Origin: Micromonospora rubida | GTDB taxonomy: Bacteria; Actinomycetota; Actinomycetes; Mycobacteriales; Micromonosporaceae | Direction of reading: 5' to 3' | Assembly: GCF_009908295.1 (NCBI RefSeq) | Contig: NZ_JAAALO010000010.1 | Location: 62,001-126,000, forward strand | DNA length: 64,000 bases | Shown: positions 44,367 through 53,016 of the stretch, in pieces | How the letters are laid out: each line of letters starts with the position of its first letter | Position numbering within the stretch: the stretch's first letter is position 1 | The notes under the pieces: model-generated | The model's input: only the letters and a program-made list of their open reading frames with translations | Told to the model about the DNA's origin: nothing | Database searches by the model: none | Translations under genes and position numbers: made by a program

Positions 44367-46238
44367 ATGGCTGGGCGGATCCGGGACGAGGACATCGCGC
44401 TGGTCCGGGAACGCACCTCGATCGCGGAGGTCATCTCGGACACGGTGACTCTCAAGTCGGCCGGCGGCGGCAACCTCAAGGGGCTCTGCCCGTTCCACGA
44501 CGAGAAGAGCCCCTCGTTCAACGTCTCGCCCGCCCGCAACGTCTGGTACTGCTTCGGCTGCGGGGCCGGCGGCGACGCGATCAAGTTCCTGATGGACGCC
44601 GACCACCTCAGCTTCGTCGAGTCCGTCGAGCGGCTCGCCGCCCGCGCCGGCCTCCAGCTCCGCTACGTCGAGAACGACCAGGCCACCCCGCGCGCCCGCC
44701 CGCAGCAGGGTCAGCGGCAGCGCCTGGTGGCCGCGCACGCCGCCGCCGTCGACTTCTACCGGTCCCAGCTCACCACGGCCGGTGCCCGCCCGGCCCGGGA
44801 GTTCCTGGCGCAGCGCGGCTTCGACCGGGCCGCCGCCGAGCGGTACGGCTGCGGCTTCGCCCCGGACGCCTGGGATCTGCTCACCAAGCACCTGCGCCAG
44901 CAGGGCTTCAGCCACGACGAGCTGGTCACCGCCGGGCTGTCCCGTCCGTCACGCTCCGGCACGCTGATCGACCGGTTCCGTCGCCGGCTGATGTGGCCGA
45001 TCCGGGAGATCACCGGCGACGTGATCGGCTTCGGGGCCCGCAAGCTGTTCGACGACGACGACGGCCCGAAGTACCTGAACACCCCCGAGACGCCGATCTA
45101 CAAGAAGTCGCACGTGCTCTACGGCATCGACCAGGCCAAGCGGGAGATCGCCAAGCAGGGCAAGGTGGTGGTCGTCGAGGGCTACACCGACGTGATGGCC
45201 TGCCACCTCGCGGGCGTGCCGACGGCCGTGGCGACCTGCGGCACCGCGTTCGGTTCCGACCACATCGGGGTGCTGCGCCGGCTGCTGCTGGACACCGACG
45301 ACGTGGCCGGCGAAATCATCTTCACCTTCGACGGGGACGCCGCCGGGCAGAAGGCCGCGCTGCGCGCCTTCGAGGACGACCAGCGCTTCGTCGGGCGTAC
45401 CTTCATCGCGGTCAGCCCCGACAACATGGACCCCTGCGACCTGCGCCTGGCCAAGGGCGACCTGGCGGTCCGCGACCTGGTCGCCCGCCGCGAGCCGCTG
45501 GTCGACTTCGCGCTCCGGCACCTGATCAACCGGTACGACCTGGACACCGTCGACGGCCGGGTCGAGGCGATGCGCCGGGCCGCCCCCCTGGTGGCGAAGC
45601 TCAAGGACCGGGAGAAGCGCCCCGAGTACGTGCGCAAGCTCGCCGGTGACCTCGGCATGGAGATCGAGCCGGTGCAGCGGGCCGTGCTCGCCGCCGCCTC
45701 GGGCCAGCCCGCCGGGCAGGCGGCGCCCGCAGCGGCCCGTGGGGCCCGGGGCGCGCCCGCCGTGGACAGCCCGCTGTCGCTGGTCGAGCGGGAGGCGCTG
45801 AAGCTCGCCGTCCAGGAGCCGGTGCTGGCCGGCCCGATGTTCGACGCGGTCGAGGCGTCGGAGTACCGCCACCCGTTGCACGTGGCCGTGCGGGAGGCGG
45901 TCGCGGCGGCCGGCGGTGTCGCCGGCGCCACCGGCGGGGCCGTCTGGGTCGAGGCCGTCCGCGACGCGTGCGCCGACCTTGCCGCCCAGGCCCTGGTCGG
46001 CGAGCTGGCCGTCGAGCCGCTGCGGATCGACGGCGAGCCCGACCCGAGGTACGTCTCGGTGACCATGGCGCGGTTGCAGTGGGGCTCGGTGACCGGCCGG
46101 ATCAGGGACCTCAAGTCCAAGATCCAGCGGATCAACCCGGTCAGCGACAAGGACGAGTACTTCGCGCTGTTCGGGGAGCTGCTCTCGCTGGAGCAGCACG
46201 CACGGGCGCTGCGCGAGCAGGCCGCAGGAGGGCTCTGA
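44367..46238 (+). CDS. dnaG: DNA primase DnaG
   Basis: A 623-residue primase that makes RNA primers at the replication fork. The N-terminal CHC2 zinc finger shows CPFHDEKSPSFNV and YCFGCGAGG. The catalytic TOPRIM domain has VVVVEGYTDVMA and FTFDGDAAGQKAA. The C-terminal DnaB-binding domain is helical. The ATG at 44367 follows GAGGGGG. It overlaps the next gene by one base. Confidence 0.96.
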   Translation: MAGRIRDEDIALVRERTSIAEVISDTVTLKSAGGGNLKGLCPFHDEKSPSFNVSPARNVWYCFGCGAGGDAIKFLMDADHLSFVESVERLAARAGLQLRYVENDQATPRARPQQGQRQRLVAAHAAAVDFYRSQLTTAGARPAREFLAQRGFDRAAAERYGCGFAPDAWDLLTKHLRQQGFSHDELVTAGLSRPSRSGTLIDRFRRRLMWPIREITGDVIGFGARKLFDDDDGPKYLNTPETPIYKKSHVLYGIDQAKREIAKQGKVVVVEGYTDVMACHLAGVPTAVATCGTAFGSDHIGVLRRLLLDTDDVAGEIIFTFDGDAAGQKAALRAFEDDQRFVGRTFIAVSPDNMDPCDLRLAKGDLAVRDLVARREPLVDFALRHLINRYDLDTVDGRVEAMRRAAPLVAKLKDREKRPEYVRKLAGDLGMEIEPVQRAVLAAASGQPAGQAAPAAARGARGAPAVDSPLSLVEREALKLAVQEPVLAGPMFDAVEASEYRHPLHVAVREAVAAAGGVAGATGGAVWVEAVRDACADLAAQALVGELAVEPLRIDGEPDPRYVSVTMARLQWGSVTGRIRDLKSKIQRINPVSDKDEYFALFGELLSLEQHARALREQAAGGL

Positions 46239-46774
46239 TGGGACTGTTCAACCGCAGGCCGAAGCTGCCCCCGGCGGCCCGCCCGCCGCTCGCCGACGAC
46301 GAGCGGGTGCTCGCCTGGGCCGCGGTCGGCGACGGCGAGGGCGCGGGCGTGGTGGTCGCCAGCAACCTCGGGCTCTGGCTCCCGGGGCGGGCCCACCGGC
46401 TGGGCTGGCACGACATCCTCAAGGCCGGCTGGTCGGGCCGGGAGCTGACCGTCACCCCCGCCGAACAGGTTGCCGAGCGGGCCGGCTACCTGGTGGTGGC
46501 CGACTGCCCGGCCGGGACGTACCTGCTGCTCGACCCGGGGGAACTGCCGCACCAGGTGCGCGCGCGGGTGACCAACTCGGTCGCGTACACCCAGCAGCAC
46601 CCGGTGCCCGGCGGTGCCGGCCGGATCGCCGCCCGCCGGGTGCCCGGCGTGGACGGCCTGACCTGGACGGTCCGCTACGAACCCGGCACCCCGGCCGAAG
46701 ACGAGCCGGTGGTCGCCGAGACCGACCGCCTGGTCGCCTCCGCCCGCGCCGCCACCACCCCCACCAACCTCTAG
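46238..46774 (+). CDS. Hypothetical protein, 178 residues
   Basis: A 178-residue soluble protein starting GLFNRRPKLPPAARPPLADDERVLAW. Strands such as GVVVASNLGLWLPGRAHRLGWHDI suggest a beta-sandwich of the PH-like type. The C-terminal half has a helix (LVASARAATTP). I do not recognise a family. It is cotranslated with dnaG (one-base overlap, AGGAGG just upstream), which suggests a link with replication or simply operon habit. Confidence 0.78.
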   Translation: MGLFNRRPKLPPAARPPLADDERVLAWAAVGDGEGAGVVVASNLGLWLPGRAHRLGWHDILKAGWSGRELTVTPAEQVAERAGYLVVADCPAGTYLLLDPGELPHQVRARVTNSVAYTQQHPVPGGAGRIAARRVPGVDGLTWTVRYEPGTPAEDEPVVAETDRLVASARAATTPTNL

Positions 46775-46800
46775 CCCGCCCCGCCCCCCGCACGCCGTTT

Positions 46801-46867
46801 CATGATCGTCTGTCGTTCAGGGAGAACTGGCACGGCGTGTCGTCTCAGTTTTCAGCAGACGATCATG
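46801..46867. repeat. Long AT-richer inverted repeat
   Basis: Perfect 12-base outer arms CATGATCGTCTG and CAGACGATCATG, with a second inner pair (GAGAACTG and CAGTTTTC, one mismatch). It lies between two plus-strand genes and blocks any start at 46837 by sitting across it. Same style as, but no sequence match to, the hairpins at 20655 and 36351. Confidence 0.75.
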
Positions 46868-46977
46868 GCGCCGCGCCGGCCGCGCTGCGGGTTGGCGGGG
46901 TGGAGCCAGGGGGCTTCTTCCTACGGCTCGCCGGATGCGGCCCAATTGACTGCCCCCTACCGAAAGCGAGTCCCCTC

Positions 46978-47514
46978 GTGCTCACTGTCCCCCGGCGCCA
47001 GGCCGGGCTCACCGCCCTCTACCTCGGCGTCTTCGCGACGATCTGGTTCAGCGTGCCGGCAGCCGGCCAGCCACTGCGAACGCTGCTGATTGTCGCGAGC
47101 GTCGTCGCCCTGGGCACGGCGGTGGTCGGCGCCGTGGTCGTCGCGCGCAGCCGCTCCGGGGCGGGTGCCGTCGGGGACCGGGCGTCGGACCGCCGGTACC
47201 TGCTCATCGTGGTGGCCGAGTTCGCCGCAGCGGGGCTCGGCGCGGCGCTGCTGGCGGTGCTCGGGCGCTCGGCGTACGCCCCGGTGCTGGTCTGCGCCGT
47301 CGTCGGTGCCCACTTCTTCCCGCTCACCCCGCTGCTGCGCGACCCCCGGCTGCGGCTGCTCGGCGTCGCGATGTGCCTGGTGGCGCTCGCCGGCCTGGTC
47401 ACCGGGCTCGCCTCGGCCGTGGTGCCGGGCCTGGTCGTGGGTGTCGGCGCCGGGCTGCTGCTCTGGGCGTACGCGGTGTGGGCGCTGGCCACCGCGCCCC
47501 GGGCGGCCGGCTGA
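46978..47514 (+). CDS. Multi-pass membrane protein of unknown function
   Basis: A 178-residue hydrophobic protein with about six membrane segments (ALYLGVFATIWFSV, LLIVASVVALGTAVVGAVVV, YLLIVVAEFAAAGLGAAL, and others). GAHFFPLTPLLRDP is a notable loop. No function is known. The frame is open from 46837, but that start lies inside the hairpin; GTG 46978 opens directly before the first helix. Confidence 0.7.
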   Translation: MLTVPRRQAGLTALYLGVFATIWFSVPAAGQPLRTLLIVASVVALGTAVVGAVVVARSRSGAGAVGDRASDRRYLLIVVAEFAAAGLGAALLAVLGRSAYAPVLVCAVVGAHFFPLTPLLRDPRLRLLGVAMCLVALAGLVTGLASAVVPGLVVGVGAGLLLWAYAVWALATAPRAAG

Positions 47515-47633
47515 CGCCTGGGCCGGGCTGGTGGTGGCGGCCCGCCGGATGGAACGTGTGCTCCACCGTCAGCGGTTAGTGGCCTCCTTCGCTGGGCATG
47601 TCCGAGTGGACACCGCGACCATGAGGAGGGGCG

Positions 47634-48818
47634 ATGGCCTCCGACGAGACTTCCGTCCGCGCCGGACGCGACCGGGACGGGGCCCGCAACGCGGGCGCGG
47701 CCCGGCCGGGCACCGACAGCCGGACCGACGCCGATGGTCCGGGGACCGGCCGTAACCGGGACCGGCAGGACGCCGACCGGGACCGGCAGGATGCCGACCG
47801 GGACCGGCAGGATGCCGACCGCGATCGGCGTGGCTCGGTCCGAGACCGGCCGGTCGGTCCGGACGAGGGGCCGGACAGCCCGATGGAGCTGTCGGGCACC
47901 GGCTGGCTGGCGACGCTGAAGCGCACCGTCCGGGAGTTCCAGGACGACAGCCTGACCGACTGGGCGGCGGCGCTGACCTACTACGGGGTGCTGTCGATCT
48001 TCCCCGGCGTGCTGGTGCTCATCTCGATCCTCGGCCTGCTCGGACCGAGCGCCACCGAGGGGGTCAGGGACACCGTCAACCAGGCGGTGCCGGAGGGCAA
48101 CATCCAGCAGATCATCTCGGCCGCGATCGACCAGGCGTCCAACGCCGGCGGGCTGGCCAGCGTCGCCGCCGTCATCGGTCTGCTCGCCGCGTTCTGGTCC
48201 GCCTCCGGGTACGTCGCCGCGTTCATGCGCGCCTCCAACAGCATCTACGACGTTCCGGAGGGGCGGCCGATCTGGAAGACCCTGCCGATCCGGGTCGGGG
48301 TGACCGCCGTGATCGGCGTCCTGCTGCTGGCCAGCGCGGTGATCGTGGTCTTCACCGGCCGGTTCGCCGAGGAGGCGGGCAGCGCCATCGGGATCGGCTC
48401 CACCGCCGTGACGGTGTGGAACATCGCCAAGTGGCCGGTGCTGCTGGTGCTGGTCAGCCTGATGTTCGCGATCCTCTACTGGGCGTCGCCGAACGCCCGG
48501 CACGGCGGGTTCCGCTGGATCAGCCCCGGCGGGGTGCTGGCCGTGCTGATCTGGGTGCTGGTCTCCGGGCTGTTCGCCCTGTACGTCGGCAACTTCGGCT
48601 CGTACAACGAGACGTACGGGGCGCTGGCCGGTGTGATCATCTTCCTGGTCTGGCTGTGGCTGAGCAACATCGCGATCCTGCTGGGCGCGGAGTTCGACGC
48701 CGAGTTGGAGCGCAGCCGGGCGATCGCCGCCGGGCACCCGGCCGAGGTCGAGCCGTACGTCGAGCTGCGCGACGACCGCAAGTTGAAGAAGAAGCGCAAC
48801 TCCGCCGCCGGCCGCTGA
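47634..48818 (+). CDS. YihY/BrkB family membrane protein
   Basis: A 394-residue protein. Residues 1-85 are charged and repetitive (DRDRQDA three times in tandem) and probably disordered. The remainder is the YihY/BrkB core: TDWAAALTYYGVLSIFPGVLVLIS, GLLAAFWSASGYVAAFM, GGFRWISPGGVLAVLIWVL, and LAGVIIFLVWLWLSNIAILLGAEFDAELER, with six membrane helices. It has been proposed as a transporter or virulence-related protein; the role is unclear. GAGGAGG precedes the ATG at 47634. Confidence 0.92.
   Translation: MASDETSVRAGRDRDGARNAGAARPGTDSRTDADGPGTGRNRDRQDADRDRQDADRDRQDADRDRRGSVRDRPVGPDEGPDSPMELSGTGWLATLKRTVREFQDDSLTDWAAALTYYGVLSIFPGVLVLISILGLLGPSATEGVRDTVNQAVPEGNIQQIISAAIDQASNAGGLASVAAVIGLLAAFWSASGYVAAFMRASNSIYDVPEGRPIWKTLPIRVGVTAVIGVLLLASAVIVVFTGRFAEEAGSAIGIGSTAVTVWNIAKWPVLLVLVSLMFAILYWASPNARHGGFRWISPGGVLAVLIWVLVSGLFALYVGNFGSYNETYGALAGVIIFLVWLWLSNIAILLGAEFDAELERSRAIAAGHPAEVEPYVELRDDRKLKKKRNSAAGR
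47753..47815 (+). repeat. Three 21-bp tandem repeats in the YihY gene
   Basis: Units at 47753, 47774 and 47795 (ACCGGGACCGGCAGGATGCC plus G), one substitution in the first. They encode DRDRQDA repeats in the disordered head, in frame. Confidence 0.9.
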
Positions 48819-48858
48819 CCTCCTTCCACCAGGGCCGCCGCCCGCCGCTTCGGAGCCC

Positions 48859-48891
48859 GCCGCCCCGTCTCGCCCCGCGAGGCGGGGCGGC
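48859..48891 (+). terminator. Hairpin after the YihY gene
   Basis: GCCGCCCCG and CGGGGCGGC, with inner CTCG/CGAG pairing, 40 bases after the stop. Confidence 0.7.
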
Positions 48892-48926
48892 TGCGTGACC
48901 CGTCGACTTCCTGGATCAACCGCCCG

Positions 48927-48948
48927 CTTTTGTTCGAACGAACAAAAG
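48927..48948 (+). promoter_or_regulatory. Palindromic operator candidate upstream of the ROK gene
   Basis: CTTTTGTTCG, AA, CGAACAAAAG: perfect ten-base arms around a two-base centre. It lies 118 bases before the ROK start and 24 bases upstream of the -35 candidate. It is very AT-rich for this DNA. It is the obvious candidate binding site for the ROK regulator or another sugar regulator. Confidence 0.7.
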
Positions 48949-48972
48949 TTGGAGTCAAGCTGGCCGAAGCTC

Positions 48973-49012
48973 TGGACAGGCGGCACGGAAGCCTCCTACT
49001 GTGTCGGACACA
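48973..49012 (+). promoter_or_regulatory. Promoter and overlapping palindrome of the ROK-led operon
   Basis: TGGACA (48973-48978), 18 bases, TACTGT (48997-49002). A 13-base palindrome TGTGTCGGACACA (49000-49012) overlaps the -10. The promoter in front of the GSDH gene has the same -35 and spacer (see 55832-55864). Confidence 0.55.
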
Positions 49013-49065
49013 ACACATCGACGTACTTGTTGATGTGGATGATGCCGAGGTGGAGGTGAGTGCCG

Positions 49066-50244
49066 ATGCGGACGGTGGAGCCCCTGCACCTGCGACTGTT
49101 GCGGCTGCTCCGCGACGAGGGTGCGGTGTCCCGGGCGGAGCTCGGGGACCGGCTACAGATGCCGCGCCCCAGGTTGCTCGCCGAGCTGGAGCGGCTGGTC
49201 GGCCTCGGCTACGTCGCCGAGGCCGGTCTCGCGGCCTCCCGGGGCGGGCGTCGGTCCACGCTGGTGAAGTTGAACCCCCAGCTGCGCTTCGCGGCGGTCG
49301 ACCTCGGGGCCAGCTCGATCGACCTTGAGGTGGTCAACGGCCGGCTGGAGACGATCGCCGCGTACGTGGAGCCGGCCGACATCCGCAACGGCCCCAAGGT
49401 GATCCTGCAACGGGTCAACGAGCTGCTGCACAAGGCGCGGGTCGACGGGGCCTTCGACCGGTTGCACGCGGTCGGCGTCGGGGTGCCGGGGCCGGTGAGC
49501 TTCCGCGACGGGGTGCCGGTCTCGCCGCCGATCATGCCCGGCTGGGATCGGTTCCCGGTCCGTGAGCTGCTGACCCGCGAGCACGGCTGCCCGGCGGTGG
49601 TCGACAACGACGTCAACATCATGGCGATCGGCGAGCGGCACGGCGGGGTGGCCCACTCGGTGGACGACTTCCTGTTCATCAAGATCGGCACCGGCATAGG
49701 GTGCGGGATCCACCTCGGCGGCGACGTCTACCGGGGCACCGACGGCTGCGCCGGCGACATCGGGCACATCCAGGTCGACCCGCACGGGCCGATGTGCTCC
49801 TGCGGCAACGCCGGCTGCCTGGAGGCGCTGTTCAGCGGGGCCGCGCTGGCCCGGGAGGCGAACGTCGCCGCCCGCAGCGGGGCGTCCCCGGCCCTGGCCG
49901 ACCGGCTCGCCAACCGGGGCGTGGTCACCGCCCGGGACGTCGCCGAGGGCGCCGTCGAGGGGGACGTGACCTGCATCCAGCTCATCCGCGAGGGCGGCCG
50001 ACGGGTCGGCGGCGTGCTGGCCGGCCTGGTCAGCTTCACCAACCCGTCGATGATCGTGATCGGCGGAGGGCTGGCCCAGCTCGGCCACATCCTGCTCGCC
50101 GAGATCCGCAGCGTGGTGTACCGCCGCTCGCTGCCGCTGGCCACCGGCAACCTGCCGGTCGTCCTGTCCGAGCTGGGCCCGCGCGCCGGGGTGGCCGGAG
50201 CGGCCGTGCTCGCCAGCGACGTGGCCTTCGGGGAGGCGTCATGA
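49066..50244 (+). CDS. ROK-family transcriptional regulator
   Basis: A 392-residue repressor with an N-terminal winged helix (LRLLRDEGAVSRAELGDRLQMPRPRLL) and a C-terminal ROK sugar-kinase fold. Visible are VVDNDVNIMAIGERHGG, the KIGTGIGCGIHLGG phosphate loop, GDIGHIQV and the zinc motif CSCGNAGCLEAL. Such proteins sense a sugar and control transport and catabolism. It overlaps the ABC ATPase by four bases and so is part of the operon it probably regulates. ATG 49066 has GGAGGT eight bases before it; GTG 49060 is too close to that site. Confidence 0.93.
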   Translation: MRTVEPLHLRLLRLLRDEGAVSRAELGDRLQMPRPRLLAELERLVGLGYVAEAGLAASRGGRRSTLVKLNPQLRFAAVDLGASSIDLEVVNGRLETIAAYVEPADIRNGPKVILQRVNELLHKARVDGAFDRLHAVGVGVPGPVSFRDGVPVSPPIMPGWDRFPVRELLTREHGCPAVVDNDVNIMAIGERHGGVAHSVDDFLFIKIGTGIGCGIHLGGDVYRGTDGCAGDIGHIQVDPHGPMCSCGNAGCLEALFSGAALAREANVAARSGASPALADRLANRGVVTARDVAEGAVEGDVTCIQLIREGGRRVGGVLAGLVSFTNPSMIVIGGGLAQLGHILLAEIRSVVYRRSLPLATGNLPVVLSELGPRAGVAGAAVLASDVAFGEAS

Positions 50245-51875
50245 CCGAGCCAGCCGACGCCGCCACCGGCCCGCTGGCCGAGGCACCCGCCGACGCCGCC
50301 GACCCGGCGCACACCGCCACCGGCCCGCTGGTCGAGGCGCCCGCCGACGCCGTTCCCGGCGAGGTGGTGCTGCGCCTCACCGACGTGGTGAAGACCTTCC
50401 CCGGCGTACGGGCGCTGGACGGGGTGCAGCTGGAGGTGCGGGCCGGCGAGGTGCACTGCCTGCTCGGGCAGAACGGGGCCGGCAAGTCCACCCTGATCAA
50501 GGTCCTCGCCGGGGTGCACCGCCCCGACTCCGGTCAGGTCGAGTGGCGCGGGCAGCCCGCCGAGTTCGCCAACCCGCAGGCCGCCATGCGCGCCGGCATC
50601 GCCACCATCTACCAGGAGCTCGACCTCGTCGAGGACCTGTCGGTGGCGGAGAACGCCTTCCTCGGCCACGAGCCGCGCCGGGCGGGCTTCGTGCGTCGCG
50701 GCCGGATGGCCAGCCGGACCAGGGAGATCCTCGGCCGGCTCGGCCACGGCGAGATTCCGCCGGGGCGGATGGTCCGGGCGCTGCCGGCGGCCGGCAAGCA
50801 GATCGTCAGCATGGCCCGCGCGCTGTCCCACGAGGCCCGGCTGATCATCATGGACGAGCCGAGCGCGGTGCTGGCCCACGACGAGGTGGGCAACCTGTTC
50901 CGGATCATCCGCGAGTTGACCGCGCAGGGCATCGCCGTCATCTACATCTCCCACCGGCTGGAGGAGATCCGGGAGATCGGCGACCGGGTCACCGTACTCA
51001 AGGACGGCCGGACCACCGCGGCGAACCTGCCGGCGCGCGACACCCCGACCCGCGACCTGGTGGCCCGGATGACCGGCCGCACCATCGAGTACGTCTTCCC
51101 GGACCGCCCGGCCGACTCCGGCGCGGGCGCGGAGCTGCTCCGGGTCGACGGCCTGAGCCGGTCCGGCGAGTTCGCCGACGTCTCGCTCAGCGTGCGGGCC
51201 GGCGAGATCGTCGGCATCGCCGGGCTGGTCGGCTCCGGCCGGTCCGAGCTGTTGGAGACCATCTACGGGGCACGCCGCGCGCACGCCGGGACGGTCCGGA
51301 TGGCCGGGCGCGCGTTGCGCCCGGGCAGCGTCGGCGCGGCGGTACGGGCCGGCATGGGAATGGCCCCCGAGGAGCGCAAGAGCCAGGCGCTGCTGCTCGG
51401 CGAGCCGATCTACCGCAACGTCACCCTGGCCACCTTCGGCCGGTACGCCCGGCTCGGCTTCACCGACGCCGGGCGGGAGCGGGCCGAGGCGGACCGGATC
51501 GCGGGCTCCCTGGAGCTGCGCCCCCGCGACGTGCGGCGGCCGGTGCGCACCCTGTCCGGGGGCAACCAGCAGAAGGTGGTGGTCGGGCGCTGGCTGCTCG
51601 GCGACACCCGGCTGCTGCTGCTCGACGAGCCCACCCGCGGGGTGGACGTCGGCGCCCGCGCCGAGCTGTACCAGGTGATCCGCGAACTGGCCGCCCGGGG
51701 CGTCGGGGTCCTGCTGGTGTCCAGCGAGGTGCCCGAGGTGCTGGGCCTGGCCGACCGGGTGCTGGTGCTGCGGGAGGGCCGGATGGTGCGCGAGGCGCCC
51801 GCCGACGAACTGGACGAGAACACGGTGCTCGACCTCGTCATGGCGGGGTCCCTGATGGAAGGAGCAGCCGCATGA
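50241..51875 (+). CDS. Sugar ABC transporter ATP-binding protein (RbsA/XylG type)
   Basis: A 544-residue protein with two ABC domains. Domain 1: Walker A GQNGAGKST, MDEPSAVLAHDEVG Walker B. Domain 2: degenerate Walker A GLVGSGRSE, signature LSGGNQQKVVVGRWL and LLLLDEPTRGVDVG. It drives import of monosaccharides or similar through the CUT2-type permease. The first 45 residues include two copies of ATGPLxEAPADA, encoded by a 39-bp direct repeat, and are not conserved. Confidence 0.95.
   Translation: MTEPADAATGPLAEAPADAADPAHTATGPLVEAPADAVPGEVVLRLTDVVKTFPGVRALDGVQLEVRAGEVHCLLGQNGAGKSTLIKVLAGVHRPDSGQVEWRGQPAEFANPQAAMRAGIATIYQELDLVEDLSVAENAFLGHEPRRAGFVRRGRMASRTREILGRLGHGEIPPGRMVRALPAAGKQIVSMARALSHEARLIIMDEPSAVLAHDEVGNLFRIIRELTAQGIAVIYISHRLEEIREIGDRVTVLKDGRTTAANLPARDTPTRDLVARMTGRTIEYVFPDRPADSGAGAELLRVDGLSRSGEFADVSLSVRAGEIVGIAGLVGSGRSELLETIYGARRAHAGTVRMAGRALRPGSVGAAVRAGMGMAPEERKSQALLLGEPIYRNVTLATFGRYARLGFTDAGRERAEADRIAGSLELRPRDVRRPVRTLSGGNQQKVVVGRWLLGDTRLLLLDEPTRGVDVGARAELYQVIRELAARGVGVLLVSSEVPEVLGLADRVLVLREGRMVREAPADELDENTVLDLVMAGSLMEGAAA
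50260..50352 (+). repeat. 39-bp direct repeat in the ATPase 5' end
   Basis: Copies at 50260-50298 and 50314-50352 with two differences, 15 bases apart. They encode the ATGPLxEAPADA units of the N-terminal extension. Confidence 0.8.
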
Positions 51876-52891
51876 GCGAGCGTTGCCGGCTCTCCTGGTG
51901 GCGCGGCGACGGCGGCGAGGGCGCCCGGCGCAACCTGGGCCTGATCGGGGTCCTGGTGGTGCTGATCCTGATCGGCATCGCCACCCGACCCGACCTGTAC
52001 GGCGACTCCGGCTGGGTGTGGAACAACATCCTCACCATCCTGAAGCTCGCCTCGGTGGTCGGCGTGGTCACCGTCGGCATGACCTTCGTGATCATCGGCG
52101 GCGGCATCGACCTGTCGGTCGGCGCGATCGTGGCGCTGGCCGGAGTCTGGTGCACCACGCTCGCCACCCAGGGCTACGGCGCGGGCGGCATGATCTTCAC
52201 CGCGCTCGTCGTGGGCCTGTGCGTCGGCCTGGTCAACGGCCTGCTCGTCTCGTACGGGAGGCTGGTGCCGTTCATCGCCACCCTGGCCATGATGGTGGCC
52301 GCCCGGGGGCTGGCCGCCCAGATCTCCGGCAAGCAGACCCAGGTGTCGGACAACGCGGCGATCAACGGCATCGCCAGCACCGACCTGCTCGGCATCCCGC
52401 TGCTGGTCTACATCCTGGCCACGGTCGTGGTCGCCGGCTGGGTGCTGCTGAACCGGACGACGTTCGGCCGGCGCACCGTCGCCGTCGGCGGCAACCCGGA
52501 GGCCGCCCGGCTCGCCGGCATCGACGTCCGGCGGCACACCGTGCTGCTCTACGGGCTCTCCGGCCTCTGCTGCGGGATCGCCGCGGTCATGCTGACCGCG
52601 CAGGCCACCTCCGCCCAGGCGGAGATGGCCAACCTCTACGAACTGGATGCGATCGCCGCCGCGATCATCGGCGGCACGCTGCTCAGCGGCGGGCGGGGGA
52701 CGATCGTCGGCTCCCTGCTCGGGGTGGTCATCTTCTCCACCATCACCAACCTGTTCGCCATCAACGGCCTCTCCACCGAGGCGCAGAACATGGTCAAGGG
52801 CGGCATCATCGTCGCCGCCGTCCTGGTCCAGCAGTTCCAGTTCCGCAGCCTCGCCCAGTTCCTGAGCCGCAACCGGCTCAGCACCGGCTGA
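51872..52891 (+). CDS. Sugar ABC transporter permease (RbsC type)
   Basis: A 339-residue membrane protein with about ten helices of the BPD_transp_2 (CUT2) family. GMTFVIIGGGIDLSVGAIVAL, FIATLAMMVAARGLAA, GGNPEAARLAGIDV and AAAIIGGTLLSGGRGTIVGS are all typical. It forms the membrane channel partner of the preceding ATPase. It overlaps that gene by four bases. Confidence 0.94.
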   Translation: MSERCRLSWWRGDGGEGARRNLGLIGVLVVLILIGIATRPDLYGDSGWVWNNILTILKLASVVGVVTVGMTFVIIGGGIDLSVGAIVALAGVWCTTLATQGYGAGGMIFTALVVGLCVGLVNGLLVSYGRLVPFIATLAMMVAARGLAAQISGKQTQVSDNAAINGIASTDLLGIPLLVYILATVVVAGWVLLNRTTFGRRTVAVGGNPEAARLAGIDVRRHTVLLYGLSGLCCGIAAVMLTAQATSAQAEMANLYELDAIAAAIIGGTLLSGGRGTIVGSLLGVVIFSTITNLFAINGLSTEAQNMVKGGIIVAAVLVQQFQFRSLAQFLSRNRLSTG

Positions 52892-53016
52892 TCCACCGCC
52901 ACCACCCCGCCGACCACCGGGCTCCACCCCGCACCCCTCGGTCGCCGTCGCACCGACGGTGGCCGGGCCCCGCACACCCTCTTTCCCTCCACCACCCCTT
53001 CTCCCAGGAGGTCGTC

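Noticed and set aside
46837..46977. Upstream start of the membrane-protein gene at 46837
   Set aside because: It lies inside the 46801-46867 hairpin, and the added residues are not hydrophobic or conserved-looking.
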